Positions 38,370 through 48,587 of a stretch of DNA of 64,000 nt are shown in pieces. Below the pieces are notes generated by a model that saw nothing but the letters and a program-made list of their open reading frames with translations, searched no databases and had not been told where the DNA came from. Origin of the DNA: Xanthobacteraceae bacterium (GTDB taxonomy: Bacteria > Pseudomonadota > Alphaproteobacteria > Rhizobiales > Xanthobacteraceae). The position numbers and the translations under genes were made by a program. The DNA lies in NCBI GenBank assembly GCA_030038415.1, contig JASHOX010000192.1, positions 21,636 through 85,635 of the forward strand, in the 5' to 3' direction. Position 1 is the first letter of the stretch. The number at the start of each line of letters is the position of its first letter.

Positions 38370-39209
38370 TCAGACGGCGGCTACGCCAAGCACATGATCG
38401 GCGATTTGGGCGCGCGTGCCGACCCAGATGTCCGGCGACGACATCGCCTGCTCGATGATCTTCTCATAGAAATACGCGCCACGATGATGGCCGAAGATAT
38501 GGGCATGGCTGGTGATATCGATGATGCGAAGCTCGCCGTCGCCCGCACGCGCGATCTCGATCACCTCGTTGTACGATTCGAGCATCATGCGTGGCGGGTG
38601 GCCGTATTTCATCGAGGGCATGTCGTTGACGTCGTAAGACAACGGAATGGCGACGATTCTTTTATTGCCATGGCTGACGACGTAAGGCAGGTCGGTGTTG
38701 AAGACATCGCCGTACCAGCGGTAGCCGGCCTCGGCGAGCAACTTGGGCGTGGACAGTTTTGAAGTGCCGCGCGGCGACAGCCAGCCGACCACTTTCTGAC
38801 CCGAGGCCTGTTCGAGCAGCTTGGTGCAGCGCGCGATATTGGCGCGCTCGTCTTCGTCTGACAGCAGCGCCGGAATGACGTCCATGGCGTAGGAATGCGA
38901 CAGCACCTCGTGGCCGTTGTCTGCGATCGCCTTGACGGTCGTCGGCGCGCGCTCGGCGATGACGGCGTTGGTCATCACGCTTGCCTTGGCGCCGTGGCGC
39001 GCAAAAGCCTCCATCAGCCGGTGGATGCCGACCTCGACGCCGTAGGCGGCCCAGGAAATCGCCATGGTGTCGAGCACGCCGGCCGGCAGCGGATTGCCCA
39101 TCGGACTGATGCCGGGCGCTTTGCCGTCCGACCACGCTTCCAGACAGACATTGAACACGACGGCAATGCGCTTGCCGTTCGGCCACTCCCAATGCGGCTT
39201 ATTCTTCAT
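38370..39209 (-). CDS. Polysaccharide deacetylase family hydrolase (allantoinase-type)
   Basis: 279 residues, first gene of the Mo hydroxylase operon, 32 bp before the FAD subunit. WPNGKRIAVVFNVCLEAWSD carries the first acidic motif region, and the conserved helical motif reads IADNGHEVLSHSYAMDVIPALL, with histidines that fit the HxxxH-type metal site. SPRGTSKLSTPKLLAEAGYRWYGD and IDITSHAHIFGHHRGAYFYEKII complete the family pattern. Lacks a signal peptide. Members near Mo hydroxylases open rings of oxidised heterocycles (PuuE allantoinase is a precedent), which is inference here. Confidence 0.85.
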   Translation of the reverse strand: MKNKPHWEWPNGKRIAVVFNVCLEAWSDGKAPGISPMGNPLPAGVLDTMAISWAAYGVEVGIHRLMEAFARHGAKASVMTNAVIAERAPTTVKAIADNGHEVLSHSYAMDVIPALLSDEDERANIARCTKLLEQASGQKVVGWLSPRGTSKLSTPKLLAEAGYRWYGDVFNTDLPYVVSHGNKRIVAIPLSYDVNDMPSMKYGHPPRMMLESYNEVIEIARAGDGELRIIDITSHAHIFGHHRGAYFYEKIIEQAMSSPDIWVGTRAQIADHVLGVAAV

Positions 39210-39283
39210 TCACTGCCCCGGACACGGAACTCGGTCGGTGCCGGTGTTAAATCACAGGAGGGTTCGCCGCGTCGAGAGCAGGA

Positions 39284-40816
39284 TCAGGCGCGTTGCGGGC
39301 GCGGGCTCATCAACCATGTGCCCGCAACCACGAGCAACGCCAGCACGGCCGGCGCGATGGCGAGCGACAGACTGGCCGCAGCGACCGCCGCCGTAGCAGC
39401 CCAACCGATCGAGGAGAATGCCTCGGCAAAGGTGGCCAATCGCGAGGAGACCTGACGGCGGCGGAATTGGCTGCGTTTGGCTTGGCTGCGGAACCAGAGC
39501 TGGATCGAAGTTGCCGCGGTCGCAGCAATGGCGATGCCGGCGGTTGTGACCAAGGCATGCCAGGGTGAGGCGATGGCCAGCACCGCGACCAGCGGAGTAA
39601 AAATAACGGCGATAATGCCGAGGACGGCCTCGATCTTGGCCCGAACGATGAAGCTGCCCGATATCGGCGCGGCGGCGACGAGGTCGGGCGAATCCTCGCC
39701 CGAGATCGCAAGCCAGGCGAGCCCGCCGGCTAGCTGACCCGCCGCCATGACAAGCACCGGGACCAGGAGCTGGTAGGCACCGTTGCCGCCGTTGAAACTC
39801 CGCCACAACAAGACCGCGGGAGGAATGAGATAAAGCATCTGCATCAAAGTTTGCGACACCAGCCAAGGATCGCGCCTTAGTAGTGTCCATTCCTTGCTCC
39901 GCAGCGCCCGGCTCGGCGACGTCGCCTGGAACGCCGTCGTGCGCCGCACCTCGACCACCGAGGATGCGTCGACGCCGGCCGCAGTGACGGCGTATTCGCC
40001 AAAGCGCGGCGCCACGATGGCGATCACCGCGGCGAGCATGGCTAGGCTGACCGCGAGCACGCTAAGAAGCGCCGCGCCGTCGCCCAGCGCCGCACGCGCC
40101 GGCCACCAGATCAGGCTTTCAGGACTCGGCATGTCGGCGATCAGACTTCGGGATTGCAGCAGTGAGACCCGCGAGATGGTGCCAAAAGACAAAATCGCCG
40201 CGATTTGCAGACCGATGACAAAAGCGGCGCCGATCACGGCCGCAACGACCTGCGCGACGAAGCGCGTGCGCCGCGCGCCGACGACGCGAAACAGCGCAAC
40301 GGAAAGACCGACCGCCAGTGCCGTCGCGGTGGCGCCCATCGCTGCGATCAGTCCATACGCGCCGAGCCAGCGCCAACTGCCGCGCGCGATCAAAATGTCG
40401 ATGAACGGCGCCGCGAGCGGCAGCGCCATCATCGCCATCGAAGCCGCCACCGCGGCGATGCGCACCGCGAAGATTTTTTCCGCGGCAACGGGTGAAGCCA
40501 GAATCAGGTCGAGATCGGAACGCGCATAGAAGGCGCGCGTCGTCGATTCCATCGCCTGCGAGATCATCAACAGCCACGACAGCAATATGCTGCCGGTGAT
40601 CGCGACCAAAGTCGCCTTGTCGGGGGCGGCATCGGCGTAGGGGCCAACCATCCAATAGGCTACGAAATGCATGAACAAGACAAAGATCGCTATGGCGATG
40701 ACGGCGCGGCGCAAGCGCTTGCGCCGGCCGCCGCTCATCATGGCGAGCCAGTCGCGCCAGGCGAGGCGCCACTCATGCCGGGCGAACCACAGGGTCGTTC
40801 CGGGCGCCGCGATCAT
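39284..40816 (-). CDS. ABC transporter permease
   Basis: 510 residues with about 10-12 hydrophobic segments and no recognisable catalytic motif. It starts by overlapping the ATPase gene's stop (ATGA), so the two form a transporter. The charged soluble stretch at about 240-300 (FQATSPSRALRSKEWTLLRRDP) fits the ABC-2 exporter class seen in Rhizobiales. The substrate is unknown. Confidence 0.85.
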   Translation of the reverse strand: MIAAPGTTLWFARHEWRLAWRDWLAMMSGGRRKRLRRAVIAIAIFVLFMHFVAYWMVGPYADAAPDKATLVAITGSILLSWLLMISQAMESTTRAFYARSDLDLILASPVAAEKIFAVRIAAVAASMAMMALPLAAPFIDILIARGSWRWLGAYGLIAAMGATATALAVGLSVALFRVVGARRTRFVAQVVAAVIGAAFVIGLQIAAILSFGTISRVSLLQSRSLIADMPSPESLIWWPARAALGDGAALLSVLAVSLAMLAAVIAIVAPRFGEYAVTAAGVDASSVVEVRRTTAFQATSPSRALRSKEWTLLRRDPWLVSQTLMQMLYLIPPAVLLWRSFNGGNGAYQLLVPVLVMAAGQLAGGLAWLAISGEDSPDLVAAAPISGSFIVRAKIEAVLGIIAVIFTPLVAVLAIASPWHALVTTAGIAIAATAATSIQLWFRSQAKRSQFRRRQVSSRLATFAEAFSSIGWAATAAVAAASLSLAIAPAVLALLVVAGTWLMSPRPQRA

Positions 40817-41601
40817 GCTGCTTCCGCCGGCTGGGCCAGAAGCGCCAGAAAGGTGTCTTCAAGGCTTGCCTGCTCACCGCTCGCCTCGGCGCACGGCGCT
40901 TCGTCCGTGCCGGCCTTAAGCCGCAATTCGTCGAGGGTGCCTTCGGCGATAAGCCTGCCACGGGCGATGACGCCGATGCGATCGGCCATGCGCTCGGCAA
41001 CTTCGAGAATATGCGTGGTCATGATGACGGTGCCGCCAGCGCGCACGCGCTCGCGCAAAACGCTTTTGACCTGACGGGCCGAGCCGGCGTCGAGCCCGGT
41101 CAGCGGCTCGTCGAGAATGATCAGCGTCGGCTCGTGAATGAGCGCGCCGGCGAGCGCAACTTTTTGCCGCATGCCCTTGGAAAAGCCTTCACAGCGTTCC
41201 TGCGCATGCGGCGCCAAGTCGAGCCAGCTCAGAAGCTCTTGTGCGCGCGGCTCGGCAAACGCCGGCGCCAAGCTCCACAGTCCGGCGACGAATTCGAGAT
41301 ATTCTCGCGGCGTGAGCTTGTCGTAAATCATCGGCTCATCGGAAATCCACGCCATCAGCCGCTTTGCCGCGATCGGGTCGGCGAGTGCGTCAATCCCGGC
41401 AACGCGGATGCTGCCGGCGTCCGGCCGCAGTAAGCCGGCGATCATGCGCAATGTCGTCGTCTTGCCCGCGCCGTTGGGACCGAGCAGCGCATAGAACTCG
41501 CCGCTGCGAACACTCAAGTTCAAGCCGTCTACCGCAGGACGGTCGAAGCGCTTGACGAGATCACGGATTTCCAGAGCGAACGGCGGCGTGAGGTCATGCA
41601 T
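40813..41601 (-). CDS. ABC transporter ATP-binding protein
   Basis: 262 residues from ATG 41601 (a TTG start at 41610 adds three residues). Walker A LGPNGAGKTTTL, Q-loop region, signature FSKGMRQKVALAGALI and Walker B LIILDEPLTGLD are intact, as is the H-loop in MTTHILEVAE. Belongs to the ABC-2/multidrug export type (CcmA-like). Works with the downstream permease. Confidence 0.95.
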   Translation of the reverse strand: MHDLTPPFALEIRDLVKRFDRPAVDGLNLSVRSGEFYALLGPNGAGKTTTLRMIAGLLRPDAGSIRVAGIDALADPIAAKRLMAWISDEPMIYDKLTPREYLEFVAGLWSLAPAFAEPRAQELLSWLDLAPHAQERCEGFSKGMRQKVALAGALIHEPTLIILDEPLTGLDAGSARQVKSVLRERVRAGGTVIMTTHILEVAERMADRIGVIARGRLIAEGTLDELRLKAGTDEAPCAEASGEQASLEDTFLALLAQPAEAA

Positions 41602-41669
41602 GACCGGCAAATTTAAGCGACAGAGGTTTCGGCCCCGTGAATCAGACGCCTCGAATTTCGTAAGTCAAT

Positions 41670-42608
41670 TCAAACGGTAATGCCGTCGACCTCAGCGAGC
41701 TCTGCCGGCGACAGCGACCAGCCGACAGCGGCGACGTTCTGTTCGACCTGTTCCGGCGTGGTGGCGCCGGCGATGATGCTGGAGATAAGCGGCCGGCTAG
41801 CAAGCCAGCTCATGGCCAGTTCAAGGAGCGAATGCCCCCGCCGCGCGGCGAATGCGCGGAGTTTCTCCACGATGTCCCAATTATGCGCGTTGAGAAGGTC
41901 GTCGGCATGGTGCGCGCTGTAGGAAAGGCGGGAACCCGCCGGCATCGGCGCGCCGCTTTTGTATTTGCCCGTCAACAGCCCGCTGGCCAACGGAAAGTAG
42001 GGAAGCAGACCCAGGCCGTGCTGGCGCATCAGGGCGAGGCGATCTTTTTCGATGTCGCGGTCGAGCAGATTGTATTCGTCCTGACACGTCAGGAAGGACG
42101 GCAACTTATGTCGTGCCGCGACTGCCTGCGCCTCTTCAATCTGCGCTGCCGAGAGGTTGGAGCAGCCGATGAACCGTATCTTTCCCGCCTTCACCAGATC
42201 GTCGAGCGCCCGCAGCGTTTCCTCGATCGGTGTTTTTGGATCGGGACGGTGCAGCTGATAAAGATCAATCCAGTCGGTGTTGAGCCGACGCAAGCTCGCT
42301 TCGACCGCCTGCATGATATAGCGCCGCGATGCGCCGCGCAGTCCGTCGGAGCCGTCCATCGGCAATCCGAATTTGGTCGCCAGCACAATGTCCTTGCGCC
42401 GGGCGCCAAGCGAATTCCCCAGGATTTCCTCGGAGCCGCCCTTGTTGCCGTAGACATCGGCGGTATCGATCAGCGTGACGCCGAGATCGAGTGCTTTGTG
42501 CACGACCAGCCGCGCAGCCTCGCGATCAATGCGGCCGCCGAAATTATTGGTGCCGAGGCCGACAAGAGATACCTCCGGTCCCGACGTTCCAAGCCTGCGT
42601 TTCTGCAT
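41670..42608 (-). CDS. Aldo/keto reductase
   Basis: 312 residues from ATG 42608, chosen because it starts MQKRRLGTSGPEVS, the typical family opening (an in-frame TTG at 42635 overlaps the malic enzyme stop). Catalytic tetrad: Asp48, Tyr53, Lys79 and His120 (IDTADVYG, LATKFG, YQLHRPD). NADPH-binding C-terminus includes SSIIAGATTPEQVEQN. Substrate unknown. Confidence 0.92.
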   Translation of the reverse strand: MQKRRLGTSGPEVSLVGLGTNNFGGRIDREAARLVVHKALDLGVTLIDTADVYGNKGGSEEILGNSLGARRKDIVLATKFGLPMDGSDGLRGASRRYIMQAVEASLRRLNTDWIDLYQLHRPDPKTPIEETLRALDDLVKAGKIRFIGCSNLSAAQIEEAQAVAARHKLPSFLTCQDEYNLLDRDIEKDRLALMRQHGLGLLPYFPLASGLLTGKYKSGAPMPAGSRLSYSAHHADDLLNAHNWDIVEKLRAFAARRGHSLLELAMSWLASRPLISSIIAGATTPEQVEQNVAAVGWSLSPAELAEVDGITV

Positions 42609-42631
42609 GCGTCGAATCGCGCGCGGCGCAT

Positions 42632-44923
42632 TCAACCGCTGACATTGTAAGCAGCGAGCGCCGCCATATTGACGAGCTGGGCGTCATTTGCGGACAGCGG
42701 CACGATCTGCACCGAACGATCAAGGCCGACCAACATCGGGCCGATGACATTGGCGCCACCGAGCTCCATCAACAACTTGGTCGAGATCGAAGCCGAGTGG
42801 AACGCCGGCATGACCAGAACATTGGCGGGGCCGGACAGCCGGCAGAACGGATAGGCTTCGCGCAGCTCCATGTTCAACGCCACGTCGGCGGCCATATCGC
42901 CATCATATTCGAAATCGACATGGCGCTCATCGAGAAGCCGTACCGCTTCTTGCACGCGCTCCGAACGTTCGCCCGCGGGATGGCCGAACGTCGAGAAAGC
43001 GAGCAGAGCGACCTTCGGATCATAGCCGAGCGAGCGGGCGACGCGCGCCGCTTCCACCGCGATCTCGGCGAGGTCCTGCGCCGTCGGCATCTCGGTCACC
43101 GCGGTATCGGCGACCAGGACGGTGCGGCCCCGCGCCAGCACCAGCGAGACGCCCATGACCCGATGTCCTGGTTTTGGGTCGATGCAGCGGCGGACGTCCT
43201 CCAGCGCGACGGAGAAATTCCGGGTGACGCCGGTAACCAGAGCATCGGCATCGCCGAGCGCGACCATGCAGGAGGCGAAGTGGTTGCGGTCCTGGTTTAC
43301 CAGACGCTGACAGTCGCGCTGCAGGAAACCATGGCGTTGCAGCCGCTCGTAGAGATAGGCGGCATAAGCCGAATTGCGCGACGATATCGCGGCATTGATG
43401 ATTTCGATATTGCCGCCAAGCTCGACGCCGAGGGCTTGCGCGGTCTCGCGCACGGCCCGTTCGCGGCCGACCAGAAGCGCCGAGCCCAGCCCCTGGTGCA
43501 CGAAGGTGGCCGCGGCGCGGATGACCTGCTCCTCTTCGCCCTCGGCGAACACCACGCGCCGCGGCCGCCGGCGCAGCCGTTCGTAAACGCCGGTCAGCAC
43601 GCCGGCGATCGGATCGCGCCGGGTGCGCAATTGCTGTCGATAGGATTCCATGTCGGCGATGGGCTTGCGCGCGACTTTGGTATCCATCGCCGCCTTGGCG
43701 ACCGCCGGCGGAATGTCGGAAATCAGCCGCGGATCAAATGGTACCGGAATGATGTAGTCCGGTCCGTATTTCGGCCGCGCCCCGTAGGCCACTGCGACTT
43801 CGTCGGGCACGTCCTCCCGCGCCAGCGCGGCAAGCGCGTGCGCCGCGGCGATCTTCATCTCCATATTGATGGCGCGTGCACGCACATCGAGCGCGCCGCG
43901 GAAAATGTAGGGAAAGCCGAGAACGTTGTTGATCTGGTTCGGATAATCGGAGCGGCCGGTGGCCATGATGGCGTCCGAGCGTACTTCGGCGACCTCCTCC
44001 ACCGTGATTTCCGGATCGGGATTGGCCATAGCGAAAATGATCGGCCGCTCCGCCATTGCCTTCACCATAGTCTGGGTCACCGCGCCCTTCACCGAAAGCC
44101 CGAAGAACACATCGGCGCCGTTGAGCGCATCGGCGAGGCTGCGCGCCTTGGTCTTTGCCGCAAAGGCCGACTTCCACTGGTTCATGCCCTCGGTGCGGCC
44201 TTCGTAGATGACACCTTTGGTGTCGCAGAGGACGAGGTTCTCCGGGCGGAAGCCGATGGCGCGCAGCAATTCGAGGCAAGCGATGCCGGCGGCCCCGGCG
44301 CCGTTGCAGACAAGCTTGGTCGTTGCGATTTCGCGGCCGGTGAGCTCGAGCGCGTTGATCAGACCGGCGGCCGCGATAATGGCAGTACCATGCTGGTCGT
44401 CATGGAAGACTGGAATGTCGAGTAGCTCACGCAGCTTTTGCTCGATAATAAAGCATTCCGGTGCCTTGATATCTTCGAGATTGATGCCGCCCCAGCCCTT
44501 GCCGAGGAATTTGACGCAATTGATGAACTCGTCCGAATCTTCGGTGGACACTTCGAGATCGATGGAATCGATATCGGCAAAGCGCTTGAATAATACCGCT
44601 TTGCCTTCCATGACCGGCTTAGCCGCTAGCGCACCGCGATTGCCGAGACCCAGAATGGCGGTGCCGTTGGTCACGACCGCGACGAAATTGCCCTTGGTCG
44701 TGTAATCGAAGGCCTTAGCTTCGTCCTCGGCGATGGCGAGAACCGGAACGGCGACGCCGGGGGAATAAGCCAGCGAGAGATCGCGCTGCGTCGCCATCGG
44801 CTTGGTTGCGACGACTTCGAGCTTCCCTGGCCGGCCTTGGCTGTGAAACAGCAGGGCTTCCTGGTCGGTAAAGGTCGGCCGGTTCGCATGACTGCCGTTT
44901 TTGCCGCCGTTTTTCAAAGCCAT
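42632..44923 (-). CDS. maeB: NADP-dependent malic enzyme with PTA-like domain (MaeB)
   Basis: 763 residues from ATG 44923; an upstream frame to 45031 adds sequence without homology features. Decarboxylates malate to pyruvate, giving NADPH. The malic domain spans about 1-430: LSLAYSPGVAVP, AILGLGNRGALAAKPVMEGKAVLFKRFA, IPVFHDDQHGTA and NGAGAAGIACLELL. Residues about 440-763 are a phosphotransacetylase-like regulatory domain, typical of the large alphaproteobacterial form. Confidence 0.96.
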   Translation of the reverse strand: MALKNGGKNGSHANRPTFTDQEALLFHSQGRPGKLEVVATKPMATQRDLSLAYSPGVAVPVLAIAEDEAKAFDYTTKGNFVAVVTNGTAILGLGNRGALAAKPVMEGKAVLFKRFADIDSIDLEVSTEDSDEFINCVKFLGKGWGGINLEDIKAPECFIIEQKLRELLDIPVFHDDQHGTAIIAAAGLINALELTGREIATTKLVCNGAGAAGIACLELLRAIGFRPENLVLCDTKGVIYEGRTEGMNQWKSAFAAKTKARSLADALNGADVFFGLSVKGAVTQTMVKAMAERPIIFAMANPDPEITVEEVAEVRSDAIMATGRSDYPNQINNVLGFPYIFRGALDVRARAINMEMKIAAAHALAALAREDVPDEVAVAYGARPKYGPDYIIPVPFDPRLISDIPPAVAKAAMDTKVARKPIADMESYRQQLRTRRDPIAGVLTGVYERLRRRPRRVVFAEGEEEQVIRAAATFVHQGLGSALLVGRERAVRETAQALGVELGGNIEIINAAISSRNSAYAAYLYERLQRHGFLQRDCQRLVNQDRNHFASCMVALGDADALVTGVTRNFSVALEDVRRCIDPKPGHRVMGVSLVLARGRTVLVADTAVTEMPTAQDLAEIAVEAARVARSLGYDPKVALLAFSTFGHPAGERSERVQEAVRLLDERHVDFEYDGDMAADVALNMELREAYPFCRLSGPANVLVMPAFHSASISTKLLMELGGANVIGPMLVGLDRSVQIVPLSANDAQLVNMAALAAYNVSG

Positions 44924-45114
44924 ATCAATTCTCTGCTGATGCGCCGAAGCCGTCTCGGGCGAAGGATGGAACCTTAGCGAACCGGGCAGCCTGTACTCAA
45001 GGCAGGCTAGCGGGGAGCCGGCAGGTCGCATTGAACAAGCCGGCCGGTAAGGGTAATGCCTGCGAAAGAGCTCTGACCATCATCCGCCCTCCCCAGCGGC
45101 AGCACGGCAGCGTC

Positions 45115-45432
45115 ATGATCAAATTCCTGCTTCGCTTTATCGGCCTCTGCCTGCTTGCTACCGGCTTTGTGTTCCTGGTCTATGACGGGACCAAATCCAT
45201 CGCCAACCACGACGTCATCTACACCAAGGTCGTCGATGTGTGGGCCATAATCGACCAGAACAGCCTCAACTTGGTTCAAAGTTGGCTGAAGCAGAAGGCC
45301 GCCTGGGCCTGGGACCCTTACCTGCAGCGGGCTTTCGATCTCCCGGCCTGGGTTGTCATCGGAATTGTCGCTATCATCCTGACCCTGCTCGGCCGCAAGA
45401 AGAAGCCGCTCATCGGTTACGCGCGCGACTAA
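45115..45432 (+). CDS. Small two-helix membrane protein
   Basis: 105 residues from ATG 45115. Two hydrophobic helices, FLLRFIGLCLLATGFVFLVY (3-22) and AWVVIGIVAIILTLLG (near 80-95), flank a soluble stretch rich in Trp and Asn. Basic end KKKPLIGYARD. Homologues look common in Bradyrhizobiaceae but function is unknown. Confidence 0.7.
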   Translation: MIKFLLRFIGLCLLATGFVFLVYDGTKSIANHDVIYTKVVDVWAIIDQNSLNLVQSWLKQKAAWAWDPYLQRAFDLPAWVVIGIVAIILTLLGRKKKPLIGYARD

Positions 45433-45468
45433 AATCCGCCATGTGCCGCGTCAGGATGTGGGAGTGAA

Positions 45469-47091
45469 ATGCCAGACTCAGGTTACGACTACATCATTGT
45501 CGGCGCCGGTTCGGCCGGCTGCATCTTGGCCAACCGGCTGAGCGATGACGCCGCAGCTCGCGTCCTGCTCATCGAGGCCGGCGGCCGTGACTGGCATCCC
45601 TATATTCACATCCCGCTCGGTCTCGGCCGCATGCATGATCGCCGCATGTTCGACTGGGGCTACGAGACGGATCCCGAGCCGAATCTCAACAACCGGCGCA
45701 TCGAGGCGATGCGCGGCAAGGTTTTGGGCGGCTCCTCCTCCATCAATGTGATGGCCTATACCCGCGGCAATCCCGGCGACTACGATCGCTGGGCGCAGAA
45801 GGGCGCGCACGGCTGGTCCTATGCCGACGTGCTGCCCTATTTCCGGCGCTGCGAGACTTGGCGGGAGGGCGAAGATAGCTGGCGCGGCGGCACGGGGCCG
45901 CTCGGCACCGAGTTCGCACGCAGCCAAGACCCGCTCTACCAAGCTTGGCTGGAGGCAGCCAAAGCCTGCGGCTATCCCCTTACTTCGGACTATAACGGCC
46001 AGCAGCAGGAAGGTTTCGGCCGCGGCCAATTCACCATTCGCGATGGTCGGCGCTCGTCCTCCGCCAATGCGTTTCTCAAGCCGGCAGGCAGGCGAAAAAA
46101 TCTGACGGTCGCGATTAACGCTCACACCACCCGCGTCATGCTCGACGGCACTCGCGCGACGGGCATCGAGTACGTCCAGGCGAGGTCGAAGCTATGCGCG
46201 AGCGCGACGCGAGAGGTGATCCTGGCGGCCGGCACTTTCAACACGCCGCAAATTTTGATGCTCTCGGGCATCGGCCCAGCGCAGCACTTGCGTGACTTCG
46301 GCATCGGCGCCGTCGTCGACTTGCCGGTTGGCAAAAACCTGCAGGACCATCTCGGCGCCTACATCACTTACACCCGCAAGCAGCCGGGCAGCTTTCACCG
46401 CGAAATGCGCTTCGACCGCATGGCGGCAAGCATGATCCGCGCCTACCTGTTCGGGCGGGGGCCGGCGACTGTCGTGCCGGGCGGGCTGCATGCCTTCATC
46501 AAGACGCGTCCCGAACTTGCCGTGCCCGATATCGAGTTCATGTTTCGCGGCACCTCGCACGCGCCGCATCTGTGGTTTCCATTCGTCCGTCCGGCCTTCC
46601 AGGACGGCTATGGCATTCGACCGACGCTGTTGCATCCCGACAGCCGGGGCGAACTGCTGCTCGGCTCGGCCGATCCCTTGGCGCCGCCGCGCATTGTCTA
46701 TCGCTTTTTCACGGCACCCAACGATCTGCCGACGCTACGCGAAGGGTTTAAGCGCGCGCGCGAGCTCGCCTTCAACAAAGCGCTCGATCCTTATCGCGGC
46801 GAGGAAATCGGGCCCGGGCTGAAAGTCAAAACTGACGACGAAATCGACGGCTGGCTGAAGAAGGTCGTCATCACCGCGCACCATCCCGCCGGCACCTGCG
46901 CGATCGGCCAGGATGGCGTTCTCGATTCCGATCTGAAAGTTCGCGGTATCGAGAACTTGCGCGTCTGCGATGCCTCGGCGATGCCCGATCTCGTCTCCGC
47001 CCATATCAATGCCTGCGTACTGATGATGGCCGAAAAGGGCGCCGACCTTATTCGCGGCCGAACGCCGCTGCCGCAAGCGGAGGCGGCCTGA
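45469..47091 (+). CDS. GMC-family FAD oxidoreductase (choline dehydrogenase-like)
   Basis: 540 residues. The FAD dinucleotide motif [18 protein letters not shown] is at the start, then [25 protein letters not shown] and [19 protein letters not shown] (GMC signatures 1 and 2). The active-site His472 is in HHPAGTC and Asn514 in AHINAC. Alcohol substrate is unresolved; similarity to BetA type is general, and no glycine betaine genes are beside it. Membrane or cytosolic. Confidence 0.9.
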   Translation: MPDSGYDYIIVGAGSAGCILANRLSDDAAARVLLIEAGGRDWHPYIHIPLGLGRMHDRRMFDWGYETDPEPNLNNRRIEAMRGKVLGGSSSINVMAYTRGNPGDYDRWAQKGAHGWSYADVLPYFRRCETWREGEDSWRGGTGPLGTEFARSQDPLYQAWLEAAKACGYPLTSDYNGQQQEGFGRGQFTIRDGRRSSSANAFLKPAGRRKNLTVAINAHTTRVMLDGTRATGIEYVQARSKLCASATREVILAAGTFNTPQILMLSGIGPAQHLRDFGIGAVVDLPVGKNLQDHLGAYITYTRKQPGSFHREMRFDRMAASMIRAYLFGRGPATVVPGGLHAFIKTRPELAVPDIEFMFRGTSHAPHLWFPFVRPAFQDGYGIRPTLLHPDSRGELLLGSADPLAPPRIVYRFFTAPNDLPTLREGFKRARELAFNKALDPYRGEEIGPGLKVKTDDEIDGWLKKVVITAHHPAGTCAIGQDGVLDSDLKVRGIENLRVCDASAMPDLVSAHINACVLMMAEKGADLIRGRTPLPQAEAA

Positions 47092-47111
47092 CCGTCAGCC
47101 GCGCAAACAGC

Positions 47112-47795
47112 ATGCCCTTGCGACGCCTCGCTGTAATTTTGGCATTCGTCGCCGCCGTCCTGGTCCTCATCCCCTACGCGATCGCCCCATTTTACCGGTT
47201 CATCGATCCGGTCTCGATGCCGGTGCTGTGGCGCTACGCCACCGGCGCACGCGTCGAACGAACCGATGTCCCACTCGCGCGCATTTCGCCCGCGTTACGT
47301 CTCGCCGTGATCGTCGCCGAGGACGGCAGCTTTTGCCGCAACCCTGGCATCGACCTCGGCGAAATCCGCGCCGCCCTGGAGCAATCCCACGACAACCTCG
47401 ACGAGTCTCGCGGCGCCTCCACCATCACCCAGCAGACCGCCAAGAATCTATTCCTCTGGCAGGGGCGCAGCTTTATCCGCAAGGCGATGGAGATTCCGCT
47501 CGCCCTTTGGATGACCCTGGTCTTGCCGAAACGTCGGATATTGGAAATCTATCTCAACATCGCCGAATGGGGCCCGGACGGCGAGTTCGGCGCCGAAGCC
47601 GGCGCGCGCTGGGCGTTCGGAAAATCGGCGCACAATCTAACCGCCTATCAGGCGGCGGAACTTGCCGCGATCCTGCCGAACCCGATGCTGCGTAGCGCCC
47701 GCAGCCCAAGCGTGCTGGTGCACAGGCTTGCGGGCATTTATGAGCGCCGCGCCGCCGAATTCAGCGGGCTCGACGCTTGCGTCCGGGGCCCCTAA
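47112..47795 (+). CDS. mtgA: Monofunctional peptidoglycan transglycosylase
   Basis: 227 residues. An N-terminal signal-anchor (LAVILAFVAAVLVLIPYAIAPF) precedes the GT51 domain: AVIVAEDGSFCRNPGIDLGEIR carries the catalytic Glu, RGASTITQQTAKNLFLW the second motif and RRILEIYLNIAEWGP the fifth. It polymerises lipid II in the periplasm and lacks the transpeptidase domain of class A PBPs. It starts 20 bp after the GMC gene. Confidence 0.95.
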   Translation: MPLRRLAVILAFVAAVLVLIPYAIAPFYRFIDPVSMPVLWRYATGARVERTDVPLARISPALRLAVIVAEDGSFCRNPGIDLGEIRAALEQSHDNLDESRGASTITQQTAKNLFLWQGRSFIRKAMEIPLALWMTLVLPKRRILEIYLNIAEWGPDGEFGAEAGARWAFGKSAHNLTAYQAAELAAILPNPMLRSARSPSVLVHRLAGIYERRAAEFSGLDACVRGP

Positions 47796-47880
47796 GCATT
47801 GCCCCTAGCCTAGCATCGATCATTCTTCTATAAGCCCGCCATTCCGAGCAAGATGAGCCAACCGAGAGGAGAGCGATCCC

Positions 47881-48066
47881 ATGGCCGTGCCGAAACGAAA
47901 GACGTCACCGTCCAAGCGCGGCATGCGCCGGTCCGCCGATGCACTGAAGGCGCCGACTTATGTCGAAGATAAGGATTCCGGAGAATTGCGCCGTCCGCAC
48001 CACGTCGATCTTAAGACCGGGATGTATCGCGGCCGGCAAATCTTGAGTAAGAAGTCGGAAGCCTAA
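47881..48066 (+). CDS. rpmF: 50S ribosomal protein L32
   Basis: 61 residues. [18 protein letters not shown] at the start and [19 protein letters not shown] are diagnostic. It is the cysteine-free form of L32 without a zinc ribbon, common in alphaproteobacteria. GAGAGGAGAG lies just upstream of the ATG. Confidence 0.97.
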   Translation: MAVPKRKTSPSKRGMRRSADALKAPTYVEDKDSGELRRPHHVDLKTGMYRGRQILSKKSEA

Positions 48067-48146
48067 GGCCTTCGGCCCTATCACCCATCCCACGGTTTTT
48101 TGGAATCGGTCTGAACGAGCGAGCTATGTGACGAAAGATTTGCGTC

Positions 48147-48557
48147 ATGTTCGTGCTTGGCTTTCCGCTGCTGCTGGTTCCCTTCGCCATCTACAACATG
48201 ATTGCGTTTCTCACCCCGGGCGTCAGCTGGACCTCGCCGGTGACCACCGTGCACATGATGTCCGGGCAAGATTGGGTTCTGACCTGGGAAGATACCTTGA
48301 TTGCCTTCGCGATTTTTTTGCTCTGGGTCGAAATCATCAAGTCGACGCGAATTGGGACGCGAAGCGTCATGGACCATATCCTGGCGATGGCGTTGTTCAT
48401 CACCATGCTGGTCGAATTCCTGCTGGTGCCGCGGGCCGCCACCTCGACATTTTTCTTGCTGATGGCCATCGCTCTGGTCGACGTGCTCGCGGGCTTCATC
48501 GTTGGCATGCGTAGCGCGCAGCGTCAGATCGAAGTTGAAGGTCCGGGGCACGTCTGA
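48147..48557 (+). CDS. Conserved-type membrane protein, four helices
   Basis: 136 residues with four predicted membrane segments: LGFPLLLVPFAIYNMIAFL, LIAFAIFLLWVEII, HILAMALFITMLVEFLL and FFLLMAIALVDVLAGFIVG. A short charged end follows (RSAQRQIEVEG). It follows rpmF on the same strand by 80 bp. Family function unknown to me. Confidence 0.7.
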   Translation: MFVLGFPLLLVPFAIYNMIAFLTPGVSWTSPVTTVHMMSGQDWVLTWEDTLIAFAIFLLWVEIIKSTRIGTRSVMDHILAMALFITMLVEFLLVPRAATSTFFLLMAIALVDVLAGFIVGMRSAQRQIEVEGPGHV

Positions 48558-48587
48558 GGAGCGGATGTTCCGAACCGCGATCTTACG

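Noticed and set aside
42491..44425. 644-residue open frame on the plus strand
   Set aside because: It is antisense to the malic enzyme, has unusually Arg/His/Asp-rich composition and no known motif. GC-rich third codon positions open this frame by chance.
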